A DNA stretch of 54,451 nt from Betaproteobacteria bacterium (lineage in GTDB: Bacteria; Pseudomonadota; Gammaproteobacteria; Burkholderiales; Burkholderiaceae_C): assembly GCA_025356445.1 (NCBI GenBank), contig JANXSZ010000049.1, forward strand, positions 1-54,451, written 5' to 3'. The first letter of the stretch is position 1; each line of letters opens with the position of its first letter. This document shows positions 44,545 to 53,015 of this stretch, one piece after another. The notes below the pieces were generated by a model. That model was given only the letters and a program-made list of their open reading frames with translations, did not search any database and was not told where the DNA came from. A program made the translations under genes and the position numbers.

Positions 44545-46785
44545 ATGAGTTCAAAAAAATACAGGTCTACAACGGGCCGTCCCTGCACGCATGGCATCGC
44601 TTTGTCGATCATGGCGGCGGCCTGTTCTGCGGCATGGTCACAAAACACCTCTTCTACCCCAGCGGCTGACGCCACCTTGCAGCCCGTCATCGTCAATGTG
44701 ATGCGCAACCAGGCCACAGCGTTTGAAATTCCCGCCTCGGTCAACGTCATCACGCCCAACCCCGATAGCCCGCGCTGGAACGTCAACCTCTCCGAGCTGC
44801 TGGGTGGCGTGCCAGGGCTGGTGGCGAACAACCGCAACAACTACGCGCAAGATTTGCAACTCTCCAGCCGGGGCTTTGGTGCCCGTACCGCGTTTGGCGT
44901 GCGGGGGATGCGCATTCTGGTGGATGGCATTCCTGGCAACTCGCCTGACGGCCAGGGACAGGTGTCACACATTGATCTGGCTACTGCCCGGCAAGTGGAA
45001 GTGCTGCGTGGGCCGTTTTCTGCGCTGTATGGCAATGCTTCGGGTGGTGTCATTAATATCACCAGCGAAGAGGGTGGGCCTGACACACTGTGGTCCAGCA
45101 CTGTGTCAGGCGGGAGCAACCAGACTTACCGCGTGGAACAAAAAATCAGTGGTTCTACCCCCGTACTGAACTACGTGATTTCCGGCTCGCACTTCAGCAC
45201 CGATGGCTGGCGTCAGCAAAGCGCCGCGCAAAAAGACAATCTGAATGCCCGTCTGGGCTTCAAACTTGGCGCAGACACGCAGGCGGTGCTGGTGCTGAAC
45301 CGCGTGGACTTGCCCGATGCGAAAGACGCTCAGGGGTTGGACTTGGCGGGCCTGGCCAATCCGCGCAACGCTGTGCCCGCAGCGCTTGCCTTCAACACCC
45401 GCAAATCCACCAAACAAAGCCAAATTGGCCTTGACCTGAACCACCGCATAGACAGTGAAAACGCCCTCAAGCTGATGCTGTACGGCGGCAGCCGGGGCGT
45501 GACGCAGTACCAGTCCACCGCCATCAGCGCACAAACCGCTGCCAGCTCTGCGGGGGGCGTGGTGGATTTCGACCGCGACTACAGCGGCACCGACATGCGC
45601 TGGACATGGCGGCGCAACCTTGCCAATGGCCCGCTGATGTTCAACGTGGGCCTGGGCTTCGAGCAAATGACCGAGCAGCGGCGCGGTTACACCAACTTCA
45701 TCAACAGCACCAGCGTGAACCCTGACCTGCTGTGCATCAACGGCACCTCGCGCCTCTACACCTGTGGCGTGCAAGGCGTGCTGCGCCGCAACGAAACCAA
45801 CAAGCTCAATTCTGCTGACCAGTACCTGCAAGCCCAATGGTGGCCACTGCCCTCGCTGGGTCTGCACGCTGGGCTGCGGCATTCACGCATCCGGCTGAAT
45901 TCGGACGACCACTACATTACCACCGGCAACCCCGACGACAGTGGCAGCACCAGCTACGGTGGCACCACACCCATGGTCGGCCTGGTCTACAACCTGAGCG
46001 ATACCTTGAACGTTTACGCTTCGGCGGGTAAAGGCTTTGATGCCCCCACGCTGAACGAAGTGGCCTACAACGCCAACGCCACAGCCACCGGGTTGAATAC
46101 CACGCTCAAAGCCTCGCGCAGCCAGCAGTACGAGCTGGGCCTGAAATCCCAAACGCCTAATGGGCGGCGTTGGCAAGTCGCGCTGTTCCAGGCAACCACA
46201 GACGACGAAATCGCTGTGCTCAGCAACGCCAGTGGCCGTTCGCGCTTTCAAAACGTGGGCCGCACCACCCGGCGCGGTGTGGAGTTGAGCTACGCCAACG
46301 CCATTGCCAAAGGCTGGACGACGCAGCTCGCCTACACCTACCTGAACGCCATTTACAACGACGCCTTTTTGTCCTGCTACATCGCCACTTGCACCCCCGG
46401 TGCACCGCTGGCCGCCAACCAGCCGCAAACCGTGGCTGCGGGCCAGCAGCTGCCCGGCATCCCCAAGCAAAGCCTGTTTGCTGATTTGACATGGCGTCAG
46501 GCTGATGGCGGTATCGAGGCCGGTTTGGAATGGCGTGCCAATGGCCGTGTGGCGGCTGATGACCTGAACACGCAGTTCGCACCTGGCTATGGCGTGGTGG
46601 CAGCGCGTGTCACATTCAAGCAAAAGCTGGGTAACTGGACGGTGCGGGAGTTTGCGCGCATCGACAACCTGGGTGATAAAAACTACGTCAGCTCGGTCAT
46701 CGTCAACCAGGCCAGCAAGCAGTTTTTTGAGCCAGCGATGGGGCGGACTTGGCTGGTGGGTCTGAGTGGGGTTTACAAGTTTTGA
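44545..46785 (+). CDS. TonB-dependent outer-membrane receptor
   Basis: 746 residues. A signal peptide ends near AWSQN; the TonB box is probably LQPVIVNV. The plug domain (about 45-160) has GVRGMRILVDGIP and VEVLRGPFSALYGNASGGVI. A 22-strand barrel follows and ends in the C-terminal aromatic GLSGVYKF. The family imports ferric siderophores or other large nutrients; no siderophore synthesis genes are nearby. The ATG at 44545 has GGAG at 6 nt spacing and is preferred to 44533. A Cys pair occurs in extracellular loops (LLCING...YTCG). Confidence 0.9.
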   Translation: MSSKKYRSTTGRPCTHGIALSIMAAACSAAWSQNTSSTPAADATLQPVIVNVMRNQATAFEIPASVNVITPNPDSPRWNVNLSELLGGVPGLVANNRNNYAQDLQLSSRGFGARTAFGVRGMRILVDGIPGNSPDGQGQVSHIDLATARQVEVLRGPFSALYGNASGGVINITSEEGGPDTLWSSTVSGGSNQTYRVEQKISGSTPVLNYVISGSHFSTDGWRQQSAAQKDNLNARLGFKLGADTQAVLVLNRVDLPDAKDAQGLDLAGLANPRNAVPAALAFNTRKSTKQSQIGLDLNHRIDSENALKLMLYGGSRGVTQYQSTAISAQTAASSAGGVVDFDRDYSGTDMRWTWRRNLANGPLMFNVGLGFEQMTEQRRGYTNFINSTSVNPDLLCINGTSRLYTCGVQGVLRRNETNKLNSADQYLQAQWWPLPSLGLHAGLRHSRIRLNSDDHYITTGNPDDSGSTSYGGTTPMVGLVYNLSDTLNVYASAGKGFDAPTLNEVAYNANATATGLNTTLKASRSQQYELGLKSQTPNGRRWQVALFQATTDDEIAVLSNASGRSRFQNVGRTTRRGVELSYANAIAKGWTTQLAYTYLNAIYNDAFLSCYIATCTPGAPLAANQPQTVAAGQQLPGIPKQSLFADLTWRQADGGIEAGLEWRANGRVAADDLNTQFAPGYGVVAARVTFKQKLGNWTVREFARIDNLGDKNYVSSVIVNQASKQFFEPAMGRTWLVGLSGVYKF

Positions 46786-46877
46786 TTTGGCGCGGCTGTG
46801 GGATGTGGCGGTGCTGGTGGTGGGGAAGAGCGGGGAATGGCAGGCGACACCAGGGCTGAGGGTGGGTTGATGGGGGG

Positions 46878-47282
46878 CTAGCGGCTGCACCATTGTTGTT
46901 CGCAGGGTGTGCCGTCTCTGTTGCCATCCATTTTTGTACCCGGACAGTTAGATAAGAAAAATTTGGCCTCTTCGCATGACGTCATCTGAGAGCAAAATTT
47001 CCGGCTGTCGCACTTGAACGATGAATGCGGTGCAGAAGCTGGTGTGCGTGCTTCTGTTTTTGGGCTTGTGGGATGCTCTTTTTCTTGGGCTAATTTTTTC
47101 TGTCGCTCGGCATTGAGCGCTTCAACTGTAGGATGCTTCTTGGCTTCGCTGGACTGACACGGCTCTTGCTGATAATTTACCGAGCCGTTTACGTTGCATT
47201 TGTAAACCTGAGTGGCCGCAATTGCAGGAGATGTGAGCAGAAGGTGGGATAGGCCCAACGCCAAGATAAATGGTTTGATCAT
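46878..47282 (-). CDS. Secreted DUF4124/excalibur-domain protein
   Basis: 134 residues. A Sec signal peptide ends at SPAIAA. The DUF4124-like segment VYKCNVNGSVNYQQEPC is followed by a charged linker and a C-terminal excalibur domain: FKCDSRKFCSQMTSCEEAK with the Ca-binding loop DGNRDGTPCE. Six Cys in the excalibur part suggest disulfides. Probably periplasmic; exact role unknown. It is convergent with the TonB receptor gene. Confidence 0.85.
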   Translation of the reverse strand: MIKPFILALGLSHLLLTSPAIAATQVYKCNVNGSVNYQQEPCQSSEAKKHPTVEALNAERQKKLAQEKEHPTSPKTEARTPASAPHSSFKCDSRKFCSQMTSCEEAKFFLSNCPGTKMDGNRDGTPCEQQWCSR

Positions 47283-47354
47283 CGGTAAGGTCAATTTTTG
47301 AAGGGCAAACGATTTTCGGTAGCCAGTCGCATAGGTCTTCTTTTTTACGCTTGC

Positions 47355-47732
47355 CTAAACAGGTCTTTCCCGGTAAGCCACTCCCGCAAAGCCCTTCAAA
47401 TCAACATCCTGGGTGTAGAGCGTTGCTTTTAACGCCTGGGCAGTCTGCCAAATGATCGCATCGGCCATGGCCACTTTGTTCAGTGCTGAAAATTTGGACG
47501 CTGCGAACAGGTCAGCAGGGCTGAGGTTAACGATGCGGCCTTTTTGCAAAAACACCAAAGCCTCTTGCGCCTGCGCTTCGCCGACCTGCTGAAACATACG
47601 CTTGCAGACCTCGTACACCGTGATCGAAGGAACAATCAAGCGGGGAAGGTCTTCGAGTGCGGGTCTGAAGAACTCGGTGTTTGGCCCCGCTGAAAAATAC
47701 TCCAGCCAGCCACAGGAATCCACCACATTCAC
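47355..47732 (-). CDS. vapC: PIN-domain toxin VapC
   Basis: 125 residues, full family length. Acidic active-site residues: Asp5 in NVVDSCGWLEYF, Glu in VYEVCKRM, Asp in AMADAIIWQTA and Asp in TQDVDLKG. PIN toxins cleave specific RNAs. It overlaps the antitoxin gene by ATGA. Unlike the remnant at 2.5 kb, it looks intact, and the two belong to different subfamilies. Confidence 0.88.
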   Translation of the reverse strand: MNVVDSCGWLEYFSAGPNTEFFRPALEDLPRLIVPSITVYEVCKRMFQQVGEAQAQEALVFLQKGRIVNLSPADLFAASKFSALNKVAMADAIIWQTAQALKATLYTQDVDLKGFAGVAYRERPV

Positions 47733-47938
47733 AACTCAGGCTCCGGGTCGTTGGGCACGGTGGTGTCTAAACCTGGCCATCGGCCACAGGCCGCAGACAT
47801 GGGCAACTCGGGTATCAGCTCCACCCGTCCCTGGTTGACCCGGGCTTCCAGTCGCTGCCCTGCCACGAGCTTGAGCGCTTGCCGAACGTCTTTGGGTATG
47901 ACGATTTGAAATTTAGGTGATAGTGCTACGGATGTCAT
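47729..47938 (-). CDS. vapB: AbrB/SpoVT-family antitoxin VapB
   Basis: 69 residues. The swapped-hairpin DNA-binding domain is SPKFQIVIPKDVRQALKL followed by AGQRLEARVNQGRVELIP; the C-terminal ~25 residues should bind and block VapC. Start ATG at 47938 lies directly beside the tandem repeats at 47939-47972, consistent with autoregulation. Confidence 0.88.
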   Translation of the reverse strand: MTSVALSPKFQIVIPKDVRQALKLVAGQRLEARVNQGRVELIPELPMSAACGRWPGLDTTVPNDPEPEL

Positions 47939-47972
47939 ACAAAATTAAATCGTAAAACAAAATTGAATCGTA
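47939..47972. promoter_or_regulatory. Tandem 16-bp repeat at the vapBC promoter
   Basis: ACAAAATTAAATCGTA (47939-47954) and ACAAAATTGAATCGTA (47957-47972): two direct repeats, one mismatch, 18-bp period, immediately before the vapB start. AT-rich block in a GC-rich genome; likely operator for VapB/VapBC, overlapping the promoter. Confidence 0.65.
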
Positions 47973-48011
47973 GCACGTGCAGTTTGATTCTACAAACCGT
48001 TCGCTCACCCC

Positions 48012-49058
48012 TTACCGCAGAGGCCTCATCATCCCCAACCGCTCCACATTCACCCTCTCCAGCGCGTAAATTTCCGCCATGGATTTGCCATACGCCTGGG
48101 AGCCCAAATACAGCACCTCTTGGTCGTACTTGGCCAATTCGGCTACCTGTTGAGCGTCAAACAGGGCGGTTTTGAAGGCGTCGTGCAGGGTTTGAACCAC
48201 CGCAGCGGGCATGTTGCGTGGGCCGACGAGGCCGTAGGGGGAGGTGGCGACGATGTCGTAGCCCAGTTCGCGCAGCGTGGGCACCTGTGCCCAGCGCTTG
48301 GTGCGGCTTTCGGAAAAGGTGCACAGCAAGCGCAGCCTGCCGGTATCGACGTAGGGGGCAAAGCCGTTGGAATTCACGCCTGCCATCACCTGGCCTGATG
48401 CCACGGCCAGCATTTGTTCGGCGGTGCCTTTGTAGGGCACATGGATGTACTTGGCGTTACGCCCCGCCATCAACTCTTCCATCACCAAGTGCGGCGTGGT
48501 GCCGTTGCCATTGGTGGACACCGACAGCAGGCCAGGATGAGCGACGGCGTAGGTCAGCATATCGTCCAGCGTGCGAAACGGGCTGTTGCTGGCTACCACG
48601 ATGCCGAAGGTGACACCGCTCAGCTGGAGTATGGGCGTGGTGTCGCGAACCGGATCCCAGCTGACTTTTTGCAGGTAAGGTACGCGAAAGGCGGGCTGGG
48701 GCATTTGCGCGATCGTGTAGCCATCGGGGGCGGCTTGTTGCAAGAGTGGCATAGCCAGGCTGCCGCTCGCACCAGGACGGTTTTCGATGATGATTTTTTG
48801 CCCCATCTGCTTGCCCGCCAAATCGGCCAGCAGCCGCAGCGTGATGTCGGTAGCGCCACCTGCGGGCCAGGGCACGATCAGGGTGATGGTGCTGCTGGGA
48901 AAGGTGCCCAATTGAGGGCCTTGGGCGTGGGCGATGGGGGACAGGCCGGAGAGGGCGCTGGCAATGAGGGTGGTGAAGGGGGTCGTGAATGGGACCGAGA
49001 TAGCGCCTATAGCGCGTCTGCGCGACAGCGCAAGTTGCGCAGGTGGGGTCAATGCCAT
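48012..49058 (-). CDS. Tripartite tricarboxylate transporter substrate-binding protein (Bug family)
   Basis: 348 residues. The signal peptide contains SRRRAIGAIS, which could be Tat-type, and ends in AHAQ. The mature protein has TLIVPWPAGGATDITLR and IIENRPGASGSLA, the first Bug signature, and later HVPYKGTAEQMLAVASGQV. Periplasmic receptor for carboxylates or aromatic acids. No TctA/TctB membrane partner is nearby. It overlaps the lipoprotein gene by 10 bp, so it may be the last gene of the PQQ-ABC operon. Confidence 0.9.
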   Translation of the reverse strand: MALTPPAQLALSRRRAIGAISVPFTTPFTTLIASALSGLSPIAHAQGPQLGTFPSSTITLIVPWPAGGATDITLRLLADLAGKQMGQKIIIENRPGASGSLAMPLLQQAAPDGYTIAQMPQPAFRVPYLQKVSWDPVRDTTPILQLSGVTFGIVVASNSPFRTLDDMLTYAVAHPGLLSVSTNGNGTTPHLVMEELMAGRNAKYIHVPYKGTAEQMLAVASGQVMAGVNSNGFAPYVDTGRLRLLCTFSESRTKRWAQVPTLRELGYDIVATSPYGLVGPRNMPAAVVQTLHDAFKTALFDAQQVAELAKYDQEVLYLGSQAYGKSMAEIYALERVNVERLGMMRPLR

Positions 49059-49546
49059 GTTTGCAATTCCATTGTCTGTGTGCCGCCCGTTAAAAACTGG
49101 GCACTGGTGAGTTCTTCACGCACGAGCTTGACCAAACCCACGCCGGGGCAGTACCACTCGCGGGTGTGCAGGGGCACGTCTTTCCAGCCTGCGACCGGGT
49201 CGATGTACAGGCGCACTTGGGCCAAGCCTTTCACCAGCACGCAGTGGTCAAAGTCGCCCGCTAGGGTGCTGATTTTTTGGTTAAGGGCGTCAATCGTGTA
49301 CGTCATGGGCAGTTTGGGGTGGCTGTGGCGGATTTCGCGGGGGAATTCGTTGTGGCGCTGCATCAGGTAGCTGGTGGTGATGACGCGGTACGCCCAGTGG
49401 TGGCCTGCGGCCAGGGGGAACAACTCGGCGGAGGGGGCAGGTTGGCTGCAGCCCAACAACGTACTTGTCAATGCTATGAATACAGTAGCTGCTATAGGCG
49501 ACCATATATTCCGATATGGCCTTTTTGAAGGGTTAAAAATAGGCAT
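49049..49546 (-). CDS. Small lipoprotein, unknown function
   Basis: 165 residues. Lipobox LLGC near residues 30-33 (IALTSTLLGCSQ). The mature part has no family I recognise; it holds conserved-looking HHWAYRV and EWYCPGVGLVKLVREEL, the latter resembling lipoproteins with a GLVK-type C-terminal strand. A GCTAT-N7-GTAGC repeat (49473-49489) is read through in the signal peptide. It sits between the permease-linked gene and Bug. Confidence 0.65.
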   Translation of the reverse strand: MPIFNPSKRPYRNIWSPIAATVFIALTSTLLGCSQPAPSAELFPLAAGHHWAYRVITTSYLMQRHNEFPREIRHSHPKLPMTYTIDALNQKISTLAGDFDHCVLVKGLAQVRLYIDPVAGWKDVPLHTREWYCPGVGLVKLVREELTSAQFLTGGTQTMELQTWH

Positions 49547-49553
49547 AAAGCGC

Positions 49554-49934
49554 TTACTTTTCAGGCAACTGGGGCACGGGCATGTCGCGGATCTTCACCT
49601 GCTGCTCGTCTGAGCCAGGGCGCAACCAGGACGGGCCTTTGCGGCCGCGAACCGGCTCCGTCGTACCCATTTGAGTCACGCCTTGGCGGATTTTCTTCAT
49701 GCCTTCGTTCAGTAAACCGTGCAGGTCTTTGCTGTAGGGCAAGCGGTAGGCGCAGGGCTGGGCTGCGGGTTTGCCGTTCTCTATCGCGTTGGCCCACACG
49801 CCGCGCACGCCCAAGAGCCACCCGGCAAAGGCCAGCAAACCCGCCAGCGTCGCCCATTCCAGCCACAGCGGTTCGATGACCGGTGGGCGGAGGGTGACTT
49901 GGGTAGATTGGGTGGAGACAGGTGTGCTGCTCAC
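49554..49934 (-). CDS. Single-pass membrane protein in PQQ-ABC operon
   Basis: 126 residues. One TM segment (WATLAGLLAFAGWLLG, about 28-44), then a proline-rich region and a soluble C-terminus with YSKDLHGLLNEGMKKIRQG. No recognised family. Overlaps the permease gene by ATGA and is 7 bp from the next gene, so it is firmly within the operon. Confidence 0.65.
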   Translation of the reverse strand: MSSTPVSTQSTQVTLRPPVIEPLWLEWATLAGLLAFAGWLLGVRGVWANAIENGKPAAQPCAYRLPYSKDLHGLLNEGMKKIRQGVTQMGTTEPVRGRKGPSWLRPGSDEQQVKIRDMPVPQLPEK

Positions 49935-50785
49935 GCCGGGCCTCCGCCGCCGCGCTTGGCCAATGCCCCGAAGCCCCGCTGCGGGTCATAGCCCCAGCAG
50001 GCAAAGCCAAAGCACACAGCCAGTGTGGCCAGCACCACACAGGGTGAGATGCCAGCATCCTTGCCGTAGCAGGCAAAGCGAATCCACTCGACGGCATGGG
50101 TGAAGGGGTTGAAGCGGGCGATCTGGTAGACCCAGTTCGCGCCGGATTCCTCCAGTTTCCACAGCGGGTACAGCGCGGTAGACATGAAGTACATCGGAAA
50201 AATCACAAAATTCATGGTGCCCGCGAAGTTCTCCAGCTGCTTGATGTGCACACTCAGCAGCAGCCCCACCGCGCCCAGCATGAAGGCCCCACAGGCCGTG
50301 GCGAGCAGCAGCATGGCCGTGTGCGGGCCCAGCAGCGGTAACTCGGTGCCCAGCAGGTAGGCGACGATGACAAAGGCCACTGCCTGTACCAGCGACAGCA
50401 TGGCCGTGGCGCTGAGTTTGCAGGCCAGCACCCACCAGCGGGGCAATGGGGCCGTCAGCAGCAGGCGCATCAGGCCCATTTCGCGGTCGTACACCATGGC
50501 CAGCGACGACTGCATGCCGTTGAACAACAGCACCATGCCGACCAGACCGGGGGCGATGTACACGTCATAGGGCACATAGGTGTCATACGGCTCAACGATG
50601 GAGACGCCAAACACATTGCGAAAGCCTGCGGCGAACACCGCCAGCCACAGCAGCGGACGAACCAGAGCCGAGATCAGGCGGCTGCGCTGGTGCGAGAACT
50701 TGAGCAGCTCGCGCCAGACGATGGCACGCAGGGCTTGCAAGAGGTGGCGCAGAGAGGTTGCCTTCATGGGGCTGTTCATGGTCAT
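49931..50785 (-). CDS. ABC-2 type permease (PQQ-alcohol-associated, PedC-like)
   Basis: 284 residues with six TM helices. ABC-2 type: REMGLMRLLLTAPLPRWWVLACK and LYPLWKLEESGANWVYQIARFNPFTHAVEWIR are typical of the PQQ-alcohol ABC exporter subgroup. I chose the ATG at 50785, which overlaps the previous stop as ATGA; starts at 50800 or 50779 are possible. Works with the ATPase at 53016-53756. Likely exports a compound linked to PQQ-dependent alcohol oxidation; substrate unknown. Confidence 0.82.
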   Translation of the reverse strand: MTMNSPMKATSLRHLLQALRAIVWRELLKFSHQRSRLISALVRPLLWLAVFAAGFRNVFGVSIVEPYDTYVPYDVYIAPGLVGMVLLFNGMQSSLAMVYDREMGLMRLLLTAPLPRWWVLACKLSATAMLSLVQAVAFVIVAYLLGTELPLLGPHTAMLLLATACGAFMLGAVGLLLSVHIKQLENFAGTMNFVIFPMYFMSTALYPLWKLEESGANWVYQIARFNPFTHAVEWIRFACYGKDAGISPCVVLATLAVCFGFACWGYDPQRGFGALAKRGGGGPA

Positions 50786-51990
50786 TGTTTTGCCTGACAT
50801 TGTTTTTCAGCCTCATCCGCACCCAGTGTGTCCAGCACGTTGCGCGGGTGCAAGATGCCGTCCACCGGGGCTATCGCCACCACGCCCTGGCCGTCGCTCA
50901 GCAGCAGCGGTTGACGCAATTGGCGATCCCAGGGGCGGAATTGCAGACTCACGCCTTTGGAGCCATCGATGCTGGCTTTGGCCAAGCCTTCTTTCAAGGC
51001 GACGGCATCGACTTTGGTGAGGTTGGTGACGGTACTGGAGATGGCGCTGGCAACGGCCCTTCCCGCCAGCCAAGCCGCCCAGTCCTGGTCCACCATGGGC
51101 CGTTTGGCCGTTTTGAAGAAGCGGCGAGAGAGTTGTGGTGCGCCGAAGCGCTCGAACTGCCCGTGCCACGCCAAAGCCACCAGCCCGGCATCTCCCACCA
51201 CGGGGCGGGCGGCTGCGGTGGCGTAAGGCAGGCTGCGGGCAAACTCGCCGTCGCTGTCCACCACCCACACGGCGTCGTAGTTGTTTCCTGCGGTCAACAG
51301 CAGCGGATTAGCCAGTTGGCGTTCGCGTGGGTCGCTGGAGATTTTGAAGGGGCGCTCAGCCACGGCTTTCAGGCCGTAGCGCTTCATGGAAGCCTGTACC
51401 ACGGCGCTGCGCTCGGCATCTGGAGCGCTTGGGCCGGTCAACAGCAGGATGTTGCTCCATTTGCGACTGGCCAGCGCCTGGGCCAGGGCGTCGGCACGCA
51501 TGCGCTCGCTGGGGATGGCGTGGAACAGGTTGGCCGCGCAGTCTTTGCCGCGCAGGGTGTCTTCCCGTGCGCCCACATTGAGCACGGGGATTTTGACGGC
51601 GGCGGCTACAGCGGCTGTCCACGCCGCAGGCAGGGTGACGACAAGGGCTTGTGCGCCAGATTTTTCGGCCCTCAGCGCGCTGGTGCGTGCAGTGTCCAGG
51701 CTGCTAACCGCCTCGGTTCGCAAGTCCACTGTGGTTTTACTGCTCTCAAAATCATACTGCGCATCTTCCAGCGCCAGCAGGAAGGCTGCTTTGGCGGAAC
51801 CGCCGGGGTGGCCAAGGTAGGCACGTTCCAAGCGGTTACGTTCCAGATCGGGGGCACCGTCTTGCTCGATCAGCGTGACTGACCAACTGGCAGCAAAAAC
51901 AGGGTTAAAAATGCCTGTACCGCATACCAGAAGGGCTACAGTCGCTATCAATTTTGAATATTTAAACAAGGTGTGCATCGGTATGACCAT
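50782..51990 (-). CDS. Periplasmic-binding-type protein of PQQ-alcohol ABC system
   Basis: 402 residues. Signal peptide ending in VFAAS, then a type-I periplasmic fold similar to branched-chain amino acid receptors: YLGHPGGSAKAAFLLALEDA, VVTLPAAWTAAVAAAV and ILLLTGPSAPDAER. This matches the substrate-binding component usually encoded beside PQQ alcohol dehydrogenases. Start ATG at 51990 shares one base with the beta-propeller stop (TGATG). Confidence 0.8.
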   Translation of the reverse strand: MVIPMHTLFKYSKLIATVALLVCGTGIFNPVFAASWSVTLIEQDGAPDLERNRLERAYLGHPGGSAKAAFLLALEDAQYDFESSKTTVDLRTEAVSSLDTARTSALRAEKSGAQALVVTLPAAWTAAVAAAVKIPVLNVGAREDTLRGKDCAANLFHAIPSERMRADALAQALASRKWSNILLLTGPSAPDAERSAVVQASMKRYGLKAVAERPFKISSDPRERQLANPLLLTAGNNYDAVWVVDSDGEFARSLPYATAAARPVVGDAGLVALAWHGQFERFGAPQLSRRFFKTAKRPMVDQDWAAWLAGRAVASAISSTVTNLTKVDAVALKEGLAKASIDGSKGVSLQFRPWDRQLRQPLLLSDGQGVVAIAPVDGILHPRNVLDTLGADEAEKQCQAKQ

Positions 51991-52979
51991 CAATACAGCA
52001 CCACGGCATAGGGCACGCGGCCCACAGGCACGGTTTGCAGGGCTTTGCCCGCCGCCACGTCCACCACCGTCAAATCGTCTGACAAGCCATTCACCACGTA
52101 CAGCTTGGCCTCGTCCTGGCTCAGCGCCACATTCCAGGCCCGCTTGCCCACCAGTACCTGTTGCGTGACTTTGCGCGTCGCCACATCGACGAACGCCACA
52201 TGGTTGGCGCGGCCGAGCGCGACAAAGGCGCGTTTGCCATCGCGGCTCAGGGTGATGCCCACCGGGGTGATTTCACTGGCCCGTGCGCCCTTCAGTTCGA
52301 AATTCAGTGTGTGGATGACTTTCATCTCTGTGGTGGAAATCACGCTGACGCTGGCCCCCAGCTCGTTTGTCACCCACAGTTCTTTGCCGTTGGGTGTCAG
52401 TGCAAAGCGGCGCGGGCGCTGGCCCACGGGGATGCTTTTGAGCACTTTGAGGCTGGTGGTGTCGATCACGTGAACCCGGTTGGCAACTTCTGAGGTGACG
52501 TAGACGGTTTTGCCATCCGCCGACAGCTTCACGCCTTCAGGTTCCTTGCCCACAGGCACTTTGCCACGTACCTTTTTGCTAGGGATGTCGATCACGGTCA
52601 GCTCGGCGTCGTCTTCGTTAGAGACGTACAGCGTTTTACCGTCGGGCGACACGTCAAACATCTCGGGGTCATCGCTCAAGGGGATGCGGTCTACCGATTT
52701 GCGCGTGGCGATGTCGATCACATCGGCCGCGTTGTCGCCGCTGCACGCTACCCAGAGCTGTTTGCGGTCAGGGCTAAGCTGCATGTGGCGTGGGCGCTGG
52801 CAGGTGGCAATGGTGGCCTGCGGTTTCATGTCGGCCAGACCGATGACGGTGATGGCGTTGTTCTTTTCGCTGGAAACGAAGGCCAAAGTTGGGGCCACGG
52901 TTTGAGCGGACGTGCTGGCGGTGCCCCACAGCAGGCTGAGGGCGAGTAAGGCGGGCGTTCGGAGGGGATGTAAGTTCAT
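51990..52979 (-). CDS. YVTN-type beta-propeller protein of PQQ-alcohol ABC system
   Basis: 329 residues. A signal peptide (LLALSLLWGTASTSAQ) is followed by seven YVTN-like blades with recurring DGKTLYVSNE / DGKTVYVTSE / NGKELWVTNE motifs and VIDTTSLKVL-type strands. Proteins of this sort sit with PQQ-dependent dehydrogenases and are thought to be periplasmic; enzymatic activity is not known. Start 52979 or 53012. It follows the ATPase gene by a few bases. Confidence 0.85.
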   Translation of the reverse strand: MNLHPLRTPALLALSLLWGTASTSAQTVAPTLAFVSSEKNNAITVIGLADMKPQATIATCQRPRHMQLSPDRKQLWVACSGDNAADVIDIATRKSVDRIPLSDDPEMFDVSPDGKTLYVSNEDDAELTVIDIPSKKVRGKVPVGKEPEGVKLSADGKTVYVTSEVANRVHVIDTTSLKVLKSIPVGQRPRRFALTPNGKELWVTNELGASVSVISTTEMKVIHTLNFELKGARASEITPVGITLSRDGKRAFVALGRANHVAFVDVATRKVTQQVLVGKRAWNVALSQDEAKLYVVNGLSDDLTVVDVAAGKALQTVPVGRVPYAVVLY

Positions 52980-53015
52980 ACTGCTATCGTTGTTGTAGCT
53001 GCCAAAGCGCATGCA

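Noticed and set aside
51935-51951. Further copy of the GCTAY-N7-RTAGC palindrome
   Set aside because: Arms are present in the wrong order and spacing (GCTAC-AGTC-GCTAT), so not counted.
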